From: Sialis fuliginosa | Lineage: Eukaryota > Arthropoda > Insecta > Megaloptera > Sialidae | Reading direction: 5' to 3' | Length of the DNA stretch: 64,000 nt | Assembly: GCA_961205875.1 (NCBI GenBank) | Contig: OY540809.1 | Location: 15,946,267 to 16,010,266, forward strand | Program-made: the position numbers and the translations under genes | Shown: positions 1 through 12,600 of the stretch, in pieces | How positions within the stretch are numbered: the stretch's first letter is position 1 | Layout: every line of letters starts with the position of its first letter | Notes under the pieces: generated by a model | Seen by the model: only the letters and a program-made list of their open reading frames with translations | What the model was told of the DNA's origin: nothing | Databases searched by the model: none

Positions 1-634
1 GCATATTATATCTCTAATATCAGTGGTTTTCGAAATAATGACGTTTGAAAATTGACATTTTGAAATACACACAAGTCTAATAAAATGTTTAAATTGAAAA
101 AATAAACTTTGAACATTTTTTTTAAAGCCAACAAAAACATCCTGGTATTGCAAAAAAAAAGAAAAAAAGAAGAAAAAAAGAAGAAAAAAAGAAAAAAAAG
201 GAAAAAAAAAGTTCAATGTTTTTTCTTTTTGCCATAGGTACCAGGATGTTTTTGTTGGCTTTTAAAAAAATGTTTGAAGTTTATTTTTTCAATTTAAACA
301 TTTTATTTGACTTGTGTGTATTTCAAAATGTCAATTTTCAAACGTCATTATTCCGAAAACCACTGATTTTAGAGATATGATATGCTGTACAAAAAGTGTT
401 CAGAATTTATCGCACAATTCAAAAATGGTATAATATATAGGGTGTTCCATTTAAAAAAATCAATGATTACTGCATATGTTTTTCCTGAGACACCCTGTAT
501 ACAATTTTCTTATGTCAAAAAATCCGCAACTAAAAATACTAATCGACGGGTCCGAGCGTTTTTTCACAAAATAATTACCTGAATTTTAAACGAATTTGTT
601 CCTTTCATCGTGAACGCACTGTATAATAAACACA
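1..634 (+). repeat. Family A repeat: palindrome plus unique tail
   Basis: Arms 1-148 and 238-385 form an inverted repeat around an A/G-rich centre, followed by a non-palindromic tail to about 634. The same arrangement recurs at 43455-44095, and the tail alone in reverse at 34037-34246. No coding capacity; a non-autonomous fold-back element of unknown superfamily. The short reading frame at 382-582 runs through the tail only. Confidence 0.8.
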
Positions 635-672
635 AACGTATATTTTAATCATATTTAGATATCTTGGATCAA

Positions 673-694
673 ATGGATTCAGAAGATATTATAG
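673..694 (+). CDS. AMPdeam: AMPD alternative first coding exon A
   Basis: ATG followed by seven codons (MDSEDII) plus one base, then a strong GTAAGT donor. It ends in phase 1, exactly what the common exon at 6904 needs. A possible acceptor (atatttag) about 12 bases upstream of the ATG suggests a further non-coding exon beyond the window or within the repeat at 1-634. It is very short, so it rests on the phase match and acidic N-terminus style only. Confidence 0.5.
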
Positions 695-3600
695 GTAAGT
701 CAAATTCAAAATAACAATAATGGAAATTACAGCGTAATTTTCTCTCAAGAAAATTATTACATGTTAATTTAGGATAAAAATACTTAGAATTAATTCATTG
801 AGTAAAATTGATTTATTTTTTGTTTGGTTTGTTTCGGAGATAAAAATTATTTCCTCCTTCTTTGGATATTATGGCGAGGAAACAATATCAATTAGCAGAT
901 TTTTTCTATAGTTACCTAAAAACAAATGTGAAGATTTTAATTTTATCGAACATGTTAGCCATAACTGTCATATTATGTAATAAATTGCGAAAAAAGGTGC
1001 AATTAACAGGTATGTAAGAATTAATATCAATAAGTAACAATAGAAAATGTAAAATAAAAATGCATAAAAAATGCGTCGTAGTTTGGGAAGTTTATTTATA
1101 GAAAAAAAACATGAATCATATTTTTATTTGGTTATAATAAAACATAAATAGAAATCAATATGTTTGTATACATTTTTATCTAACGATATTATTTTTGATA
1201 TGATCAATAGTTTAAACCAGTGTTTCCCAAATTGGTGGGGCGTAATTTTCTTAAATTCATCTAAATTTATTTTTTCAATAGAGGGTTACACCGGTAAAAT
1301 GATAATTTCTTATAAGTTTATTTGAGAAACACTGATTTATGTTAGATGTAACAAAAAAATAATAGAAGTCTTTTAAAAAGATGTTTTTTATAAAGTAAAC
1401 GTTTCAATTATAAATATTTTTATTTATATCAACAAAACTAAAAATAGAAATAATCGATATTATTATATTAATGTATATTTTTCTTCATTCGTATCAATAG
1501 ATATTTGTGCCAAACTAAATATAAAACTAAATTTTATGATTTATGTAAAGTTAAATATAAACATGTGTAGTGTGTAGACTTACTTAACTATATTTTTTAT
1601 ACCTACATCACATATTTAAGTGAAACTTATAGAAATAGCTTTAGTGGTGCAATATTTTTCTTAGTGGAAAGTTTAGTGAAAAAAAAAAAGTAAAAAAATT
1701 TATTCATAACAAATTATTTAAGATTGAGATAAAATTATCTTTAATGAACATACTGCTTCTTCCGTTTGACGACATAGTACACTGGAATTATAAATGACAC
1801 AGATTTGTCTTAAAATGTGTGTTATACAGTCTAATTTTACGTTTTAAAATTTCAAAAAAATTTGATATTTTTTTACTTATAACCATTTAAATTCAATTAA
1901 TTTTTGTTTAAAATCTATGAGCGATACATCCTTTTTTTATCGCTATTTTATGCCAGAAAAAAATTTAATTAAAAAAAAAGTTATGGGACTCTAAATAATT
2001 ACTAATCAGTTTAATTAGAAATTTTTATACGTAAAACTAGACTATATAATAAACATTTAAAGACCATTCTGAAGTATGTGCAATTTATAACTCCAGAGTT
2101 CTATGTCGCCAAACATGAATTTTTATTTATCAATTGAAACCATATTAAAATGTATAACAAATAAATGTACAAGCCAAACGTATAACCCATTCATTTGTAC
2201 TCGGGTTAAAAAGTGATTGTTTACTTTGGCTTGGCACGAATTAAGAAACAGTTCAAATGTTTTAGTGAGGTTAAAAAATCATATTTGGGTTAATTTGGTT
2301 AATTTTCGCCACGTGCAAAACCGTTTTCACTTTATTTAGAATTTTCCCGAAGGTCGTAGATGAAAAAAATTCTCGTCAACAAGTGAATCAAACGAAATAC
2401 ACGTGTGGCTTTTATATTATGTATATAGATATCTGTAAAAATAACTTCTTGGCAGAAGAAAAGCACAAAAGCCTTTCCTCTAGTACCTGGCACCGGATAA
2501 ACGAAATTCAGTTGTTCGCGGAACGCATTACTACTACATAGTTAGTTACAAAAAAAGTCACATCGCAATAATGTAATTTCATTCACAAATGTGCTATTCT
2601 TTTATGTTTTAAACGAATAAAGTGAGTTGTTAAAATCATACTTTGTTTGTGCAGAAGTTTTGAACTTGATGGTTTTAAGAGGACGTATTTTACGATAGAT
2701 TTTTGATTGGTTATTTTGAACATGAGTGCCCGCGGGTACATCAATTCTAGCGACGATACTAACAGAAAATCGCGGAGTAAGAACGATCCATTTATTGACG
2801 GAGACGATACGTCTGAAGGTAATTTTTTTATATTTGTATGTATGTATTTAGTTACGAAGATGCTAATTGTAGACATAATGAATTAGCGACCATTCGGTAT
2901 TTTTGTATTCAGAAGGTAACGCGATTAAGTCCATATAAACCCATACTAATATTATAAATGCGAAAGTAACTCTGTTTGTTACTCTTTCACGGCTAAAACG
3001 CTGAACCGATCTTGATGAAATTTGGCAGGGAGATACCTCACATCCTGCAGAAGGACATAAGCTACTTTGTAACCCGAAAAAATTATTAGATAAAAAAAAT
3101 ACAAATTCCACGCGGACGAAGTCGCGGGTAACAGCTAGTACACATTGTATAATTTTTTTTCTGAACAATATTTTCTATGTATGATTAAAAAAAGTGAAGT
3201 TGATCATTTTTATTCTTGAACGGCTAGTACAATACACAGTGTGTCCTCAGATTGACACAAAAAAGATTTTAAATATGTACAAGAGAAATTTTCGTCGTTA
3301 TTTTGATTTTTTTAAATCAAGTGGGTCTTGGTAATTACGAAAAAAAATTGAAGTATATAAAGTCCCTTTTCTGTTCATCGTATAGCAAAATTTTATTAGG
3401 TAAAGTTATTCATAATAAGAAATTATAGCTCTTTAGAAATTTTCATAAATATTAAACAAAAATTAAATATATAAAAATATCTTCTAGAAAAATGAAATGG
3501 CTAAATTATATTGTTAATGCAAATAAAGTAAAAAATCAAAAAAAAATCTGGCACGATGTCCGTTCGAGTGAGTGGTTCTTGGCCAAGCTCCAGAAAGTAT

Positions 3601-6600
3601 ATTCAGACCTATTTAAAAAAAATCAATGAGTGTTTACGTGGTATAGGCAAAAGTTCAACAGAATTTAGCGGTCAAATGTATATTTAACTACGCACAAAGA
3701 AATATCGGTCACATTACTGCAAAATCGTTTTGGGTGAATTTAAAAAAAATACTCCTGTTTAGCGACATAGAACTCTGGAACTATAAATCATACAGACTAC
3801 CGGTTAGTCTTAAAATGTCAGTTAAATAGTCTAGTTTTACGTATTAAAATTTAAAGCCATTGGGATGAATCGTTTAATAGATACAGCCCCTTAAGTAAAG
3901 TATTTAATATTAAAAAATATAAGCAAAAATTCAACAAAAATTAATTTCTTTCTTATTTCTTAATATAGATTAAGAAATGGAAAAATAAATATAAATGAAA
4001 CGATTTTAGAAATGTTTGTATTAGGTAGTTAGTAATTTTGTTTGAGTCAAGATCGATCGATTTAGCCAAAAGTTCTACATATAATATAATAATACATTAT
4101 GATTAAGCTGTTTAAGCGGTCAGATAATTTGTGAACCGGGTACTATATTTAGCTGCCCATACAAAGAATATTACAATGAATTTCTTTTCACTGTATTACT
4201 TTCAGAAGTCAAACTGAATAACTGAATGTTTTATACCAAATTAATGAAACTATTTAAATATGGAATTAGTCATTTTACCTTCTGAAAAGGTCGTACGTAG
4301 TAAAAAAATGCAATTTTCTTTCAGATTTGCGTCAAAATTAAAAAAAAATCATATCACAAGAATTTTTTTAAATTTTATTTTTTATAAATTAACTAAAACA
4401 TATTTGAATCAATGCAACCCCAATATTTCTATTCAATTCGAGAATCTAACCAAATCTAACAAAAATAGATACAGAAAAAAATGCGTCGTAATAAAAAAAA
4501 ATATCAAAAATGCGCTATTTTCTTTTTCTTTTTTTACAATAACATATGACTCAGCCATTTATGCTACGAACTAGTCAGCTGATATAAACATACTTAACAC
4601 ACAGGCACATATACATAACACACACATACACGCAAACGCCGATATAGAGGTAAAATAAACACATTTATTATTAATACGAATATGTTTTTTCGAAGCTAGA
4701 CGCTTAAACCAGTTGTAGGTTGCATTGCAGGCCGGTTTAGTGTTAGCTATAGTGTTTAGTGTTCTACTAGTGCATAATGTGACGCAATATCAAGCACCGC
4801 CTTCGTTGATGTTGTTTTAGTTTGAATTAATTAAAATCCACGATCGGTGACCGTGATACGGACATACAGACACGTCAGATGTAATTTTATATAGTCTGGA
4901 TGAACTTTTGTTTCGTATATGTATATTTTTGTTTGAATTGATTCTATAAAAACATTGGTGTACCTACCTATCTAAACTGTATTTATTAATTTGAATAATG
5001 ATAGAAATTTAAAAATAGTATTCTAAGATGGTATATTTTTTATCAATTAGGTTATATAAATTTTTATGTTCACATATTTATTCATTTTATTGATAGATAA
5101 GTCATAGATAGTAAAAATACAGTATTTAAATCAGTATGAAACACGTTTTGGAAATAATTTGCCATTTTTTTATTAAAAAATACTGTTTCTTTTTGAAAAT
5201 ACATGTATCGATTTTAATTAAAATTCGTAGATGGAAAAATATTAAAACCTATATTAAAATTTGTTATCAGAATGTAGATATATAGTGTTTTGAGGTTATA
5301 GCTTTGATAAAAATATATAAATATTGTTATATATAATTATAATGTTAAAAATATTTATAGCTATAATTTTTTTAAATTAGATATTTGACACCGGTCACAA
5401 TTTAGGTAATAAGTAATTTTAAAACTTGGAGATTGGGTGCACGTTTTTATCTAAAATACCTTGAATTAAAAGAACAGTTGAATTACTACGTATTTCATAT
5501 TTCTATGACCGGCAAGAGTTATAAAAAAAATTCGAGATATAGAAGTTAGACTGTATCATACATTCTACAAGATATGTGCATATACATATATATTTGAAAT
5601 ACATTTGTATAATATTTATCTAGTAGGTCAATAAATTTTAAAATGCATTCTATAGCAGCAGTGATAACTGGGTTTAATGAAACACATACATAAATAAATA
5701 AAATACTTTAAATATTTACGTAAGATACATATATGTATATTACATATATGTACATATATTAAATTATATTATAACTGCTACAGAAGATAGGTACATACAT
5801 TACAACGTAAAAACTTTCCATTAAAAATTATATTATTTGCACAATTTAAACTGTTCTTAAAATATAACAGTATGTAAGTTAATTTATGTTGACATTTATT
5901 TAGTATATATGCGTTATTTTCAGGATTATTATTTATATGTACATATGTTGAAAATGGGACAGTTAATTTTTGTTTAGTTTTTTAGTAGAATAAAAATAGA
6001 GACTTGAGTGTTTAGTAATTTACTTGAGAGAAAATGGATCCAGAAAATGACTTGGATTATGTGTCGCAGTGGGTAGTAAAAAATGGTGCGTAGTATTAAA
6101 TAAGGTACTTGGATATTACCCCAGTGTTGGACGCTTGTTTGATTAAATGTACTGTTAGGGGTACGAATTAATCTGAGATAATTAAAACACAATATTCCAA
6201 TTTTTAACAATATAATATAATTTCCATATATGAACAGATAACAAAGAATCTATCGAACTATATCGGATAAAGACTATATCCGATCTTATCAATATCCACA
6301 TTGATTTCTTTATATGCACGCACGCACATTTTCTATAATTTGATCTACATTATCAAAATAAACATTCACACAACATTCAATACTAACAATAAGTCTAACT
6401 GCGTTGTACGTTCCTGAAGACAGGGGCGTTCCCGATGTCGCTAACAATACTAAAATTAGAAATATTTGTTGATATTTGAGTATTGCCATTACTGAATCAT
6501 AATCTATAGACACTTTATTGTAAAATAGCTTAATTTTATGACAATCGACCAATGGGTGTCAAAATGGTGGACATTTAAACTAATTATTAGTGTAATCTAT

Positions 6601-9600
6601 TTATTAATTATTATATTATCGTAGGATTTGTTTTACATTGTTTTAAATTTAACATGAGTTCATGAGAGTTACAAAAAAGAAGCCCATCAATCCCAAAACA
6701 GTATACCTTGCTCTTAAAGCGTCCAAGACTGGTGCCAATACCTTATACAAATTGATTCAATAGTAAAAATCATTGCTTCTGCAGCCGAAAATTTTTATTT
6801 TAAATACTTCATCTTTTTATGTGATGTCATATCTTTGAAGTATTAAAATAATAAATTTTGTAAAAAAAATTCAACAGCTAAAACTCTAAAAATATGTGTG
6901 CAGGCAGCGAGAGTCCAACATTCGGCGTTGCAGGTTCTCAAAGTGACCTCCAGTTCCCAGATGGAGCCACCAGTGAGAGTACCAATAAGCTGTCGGCCCC
7001 ATACGAGGTGCCTCAGTTCCCCATCGAGCAGATCGAGAAGAAGCTGGCGATCCAGAGACAGATTAATTATAAGTAAGTGCACCCCGCGCGCGCAAATGCA
7101 ACCCGTAAGTGAGAGTTTATAACATCAAAAGACTTACAGTGACGATGTTAAATTTCAGTATAAAGCGGTTGCCGTAGCAACCTTTGATATATATTTTATG
7201 ACCGACTAAAAGCATATTTATGATAAATATATTACGTACCGAAAAATATATTTTTTAATTAGAAAAATAAAGTCTCAAATTTTTATCATTCTTTAAATTT
7301 ATATATGTTTTTTAATGTGGAATTTTACTTATTTATTATTTTGTTTTATTTTATTTCTTAGATGGCCACATCATTTGCTCCCAAAGTCTCGGTAAGCTAA
7401 ATCATTGTGTGTGGATCATTCTCATTGAATCATTAGATTATAACCAAATCTAAAACGATATTTATGAGTAAATATAACTAATAACCAGCGACTTATCTCG
7501 TCTAAAATGACGGAGAAACGATAAGAGCGCATTAGCATTTTATGGAAACCAATTAATTACGTAAATTATATCAAAAAATCAATATCTGCAGATGTTGAAT
7601 CGTTTTAATTTAATATAATATTCAAGACGTTATCAAAACTAGTCAAATCGATGGAGTTAGTCAGTTTCACTGTTGAACAATTAAATTATAGACAAAGAAT
7701 ATTATTACACATTAAATTAAATTATCTTCATAATACGTTGTTTGAAAATCCAATTAAAAAGAACAATTGAATACTTAATTAATTTTTATCCATCGACACT
7801 AGTGTCTAACTACCCAAACTGAATAATTTAACGATTAAATTTAGTTTTGTTAACACGCTGCTGTCTAATTATTAAGATTATTATTATTTGGTAATAAAAT
7901 AAAAGTTATTTTTAATTAATCGATCACTTTAAATTGTTTGTATGTGTTCCATTAATTTTTTTATAATCGGTTATGTATTAATAAGTGCTATCGATTTTCA
8001 GGGGTGGATGTGGCAACCAAACCCTCCAATTATTGTATTTTTGTGTTCTTTATTTATCCCATACATCCCTATGCTAAATAATCGATAACACTCATTTATA
8101 TTAAACCGATTATCAAATTTCAAATGGGTACTACAGATAAAAATTTTCGAACACCTATTTTTCTGTTTATAATAACATCGCTGTTATTTTTTTGTATTCA
8201 TTGTAAAATTACCCTGTATATTCCCTGCTTATCTTGTTCCTCAAAATCAATTAAGACAAAAATTGTCAGACAGTAATAATAAATAATAAGTAATATTAAT
8301 TTATTATCAAAAGCAAAATATCATTATGGTAAAATATTTAAGTTCTACAGCAAAAGACCTTAGTAGTTTATAGAGTTAACTTGTAGGACTTCTAACAAAA
8401 GCAATCCTGTAATATATACCTACATATATGTCGCGTGTTACATGTGTGTACGTAGTTTTATTATGTTGTTGTTATTATTATTCAAAGAAGTGTGGTGTAT
8501 TTTTAGTGACAACGTAGCAATTAATATATCGGTTATTATTTATTGAATCTACTTACACCAATTCGTAGTTTAAATTTGTTGTCTGTGTCTCCCCCAGTCA
8601 GTCAGCGGTGTGGAATTAACGCTGAAGCATCTTTTACTGCGTTGTGTTTGTGTGCAATAGAATGCGGCGTTAACGGAAATCGCGTTAAAAAATAATACAT
8701 ATGATTGTAACTAATCTAAAATTTTAAGTTCGTTGTTGAAATTATAATATTTTGACGTTATAATAAATAATTCTAGAAATTTGTAATATATGTGTAAAAT
8801 TGTTTGCCCATTTTGGTAAAAATATTAATAATTTCAGAAAAATCATTATTTGCCGAAATTAAAAAAAAATCGTAATTTTGTTATATGGGGTATCGAAATA
8901 CGCGATTTCAAAAATATATACATATTAAACCTTTAAAAAAATATTTGCCTGCGGAAAGGGGGTGAAAACTACAAATTAAAAAAAAAAAAATTTGTTCACG
9001 ACTGTAACTTCGAAATACGCGATTTCAAAAATATATACATATTAAACCTTTAAAAATATATATTGCCCGCGAAAAGGTGATAAAAAAAATTCACGCCTGT
9101 AACTTTGAAATTGATGAGAGCATGGAAAAAAACGTGTGATTCTAGAAAACAATAGTTTGGTTCATATCGGTTGACATTGACAGAATCAGCGTATTGTATA
9201 CTTTTTTTAATAAAATGCATTCATTGTTCTTGTGTATATTTTTAGTCTAGGTCAATTAAATATAAACATTTATAAATGATATTAATTATTAGTGTATATA
9301 TATATTTAGATAATACTTCATATGGGGGCACTTTTATCAATGACATTTCAGTTAATAATAATAAATAAATAATAATAATAACAAAATTATATAATACATA
9401 AAATAATATATATGAAGGAACATACAAGTGAAAAATTTAGTCAACGATATGTATTACTATATCAACTTTAACCTTTTTACGATAACCTAATGATATTTTT
9501 TTTTATATGTGATAATTTAACAAAGAATAGTGCATATTAATTTATTATGTTCGGATTTGCATTTGAATCGAAAAGATGGTTTAGGGATACTTCAGAAGAT

Positions 9601-12600
9601 TTGAGGTTTGTTTATATGAAATACAATTCAGGAGGTGATCTAAATCCTATCCCTCCTCGTCACAATGAAAAATTTAAAACAATGGTTCCGAAACTATGTC
9701 CCGCGGACCTCTGTATTTTTTTTTTTTTTTTTTAATAAAAAATATATCTCGTTATCCAGGGGTCCGTGGACGAAATTTTGAAGATTGTCTATATATTGCT
9801 GTTGTTTTTTTAGAGCGGCGCGCGAGGCGGAGGACCGCAGGTCGCAGTGTGAACAATCACTGGGCGGCACCGCCGCCGACAACACCGACAACTCGCCGTT
9901 CCTCATCGACGAGAATGACTTCGTGCCGCATTTTCAACGGGTCAGCGTTAGCGGTGAAGACACCAGTGGGGTCAGTTTAAATTATATATCTATACAAAGT
10001 ACCTAAATATAACTTCCCAGAGACGAGACACTTTTCTCGGTTTAGTCTCATTCTAGTCTCGTCTACGAGACAGATACTATATCAACTTAAAATATTGTCA
10101 ATAATTACGTAGTATTTCAGCATCAATGTAATCAAAATTAGTTTCTTTACGTGTAATTTCGTATTTTTCTTTGATTAATATTGCTTCTTTTGTTTTTCAT
10201 TATTTCTGTGACCAATTATTATTGTTACAGATATTCCAGGTCTGTGGACATCTTGTTATAATACACAATGCTCTTTCCTTCCCTTTTCCTCCGCTTAAAA
10301 ATATGTTTAACCTTGCATAAGTCGTTCAGAAGCCAAGACGACTAATTTCACCTAACAGTAAAAAAAAACTATGTTTTAAAATACTTAGGGGCTATCCATT
10401 AAACACGTACGCATTGCGGTGAGGGAGGGGGAGGTCCTAGCGTAAAAAAAGAAATAAAGGGTCAGATAATAATTTGTGACATATATATTTTCTAAAGGGG
10501 GTTCACAGGAATGTGACGAAGAGAGGGAGAGGGTCAAAAATGGCAGCCCCTTAAGAATTTCTTAAATATACAGAATATACTTGACTATAAAAAATAAAAA
10601 TATTATACGAATCCATAAAAAAAATAGATTTAATTACATTGGAAACTGGGTAACTCACTTATGTAGTATTTTTAAAATAGTATATTTTGATTTTTTTTTA
10701 AATTAAATTTTCAATTTCCTTCCCAAATTTTTATGTTATTTGTTCACTAATTGACAGCATTGTCGTTTTATAACCAGGTACCACTTGAGGACCTTCAACA
10801 GGCCTCTCATTTCCTCGTGCAGGCTTTGCACCTTCGAGAGAACTACATGACCATGTCGTATCAGTCGTTCCCTGAAACGACAGCCAGGTTTTTACGTTCA
10901 ATTGATTCGAAATCGTCTAAACCATTAGACGATAAGATCCATGATGATAGAATGACAATTGCTGGTATGTCTGATTTTGTATTAATATTATTTGGAAATA
11001 TATTTAATGGTGGTAGGTTTGGTAATTTAAAAAAATTAAATAATGTGAGGGCTATGACAAACAGATAGAAGGACGGACAGAATGAAACTATACGGGGTCC
11101 TAGTTTTCTACAGAACCCTAAAAAATTATTAGAAATAAATGTTATGTATTTTTTTAAATGAATTTGGTAGAAATTATTTAATAGTTATTTTATTGATTTA
11201 AAATATACACAATTTATTTTGTTATCGACTAAATCAGATGTTAATTACTGATGGCTACATTTATTCGATAATTCTTATTGTCTGGCTTTCTAACCTTAAT
11301 TTATAAAAATATTCAAATTTCATTTTAAATATCATTTTTTTTTTACATTTTTTAGGTATTTAAAAACATAGTAAATGCTATCATTTTTTTAGAGTATTAA
11401 CTTGAATATAAGATCATTTCAATTAAAACACATACAAATACATATATTACTTAAGTGTATTTTGTTATAAGTAAAAAATTTAACACAATAAAATGTATAT
11501 TAATTTTTATTAAAGTAGTTACATCTTATATTGAAGAAAATAATATTTCATTTTTATTTTATGTTACTTATCATATTTTCATGGTCTTTTGATAAATAAT
11601 CATCATGTTGTTAAACAGTGGTGCTCTTCTTAACATATTATGGGGTCCATACCTGCCTTAATACTTTTAAAAAATAATTCATCAAAAAAAAAAAAATTAA
11701 TAGTACAATAATAAATTAAAATTATATTAATAATACTATTTTTAAAGGGCCGACAAAAAAATTGCGCACCACTGTTGTAAAATAACCCCATCTCACTTAA
11801 AATGCACGTACTTAAGTAAAGTCAAGTACGCTTATCATTTAACTTATGTATGATTCTTGACATCTGTTACAAACAAATTCGCCGCGACTTTGAAATCAAA
11901 ATAAAAATAATTAAAATTGTAAATTTTTCGTAATACAGATCTGACCTGATTCAATTATTGTATAGTATCAAAGTCCCAATAAAATCGTTTCAGTAGTTTT
12001 TGAGTTAACTTTTAGAGAATACTTACTTATACGATTCTAAGAACTGCGTCAGAAGTCAAAAATCACTCACTCTAGAGATCACAGCGGAAGCCCTAAAGCT
12101 TGCATACGTGCATGATTATTTATTAAAACATACACAGCTTCTTCTGCATGTTATAGTTTTTACTTTTTTTTTTTTACTTTTTATCGCATGAGTATTTTGG
12201 GGTTATGTCTCTCTCCAGAAAAGATTAAGTATGAAATAAGGCGTGCGCCCATTTTGGCGGAGCTCAAAAACAAAAGTATGAATAGTACTGCGTCTTACGA
12301 AGAATATTTTACAAATGAGTCTGCAAGTGACATCGATTTGTTTATAATGAATCCAGGTAAAAATTAAAAAAACTACCTGAAATAAGAATGTTTTTGTGAT
12401 TGCTTTTTAACTGCAAATGCCGAACCGGGACTTGGCATATATATTTTTTAATTAATATCTTAATGTCAGGTTTCAGTGAATGTAGATATTTCTGGAAACT
12501 TTTTCAAATGGACCCAGTATTTTATATTTCTAAATATTGGGATCTGATTGACTCGTTTGAAAGAACTGCTGGAAATAACTGTGCTTATTGAAACCGGGCG

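Noticed and set aside
2583-3168. Reverse-strand frames of about 100 codons
   Set aside because: They overlap AMPD exon B and a lepidopteran interspersed repeat; no protein similarity.
4260-4574. 104-codon open frame on + strand
   Set aside because: Low-complexity Lys/Asn/Phe composition typical of AT-rich noise, no motif, no splice partners.
9547-9735. 62-codon frame ending in a poly-Phe run
   Set aside because: Runs into a T-tract; the sequence is part of AMPD intron with repeat-like 'ggtccgtgga' fragments.
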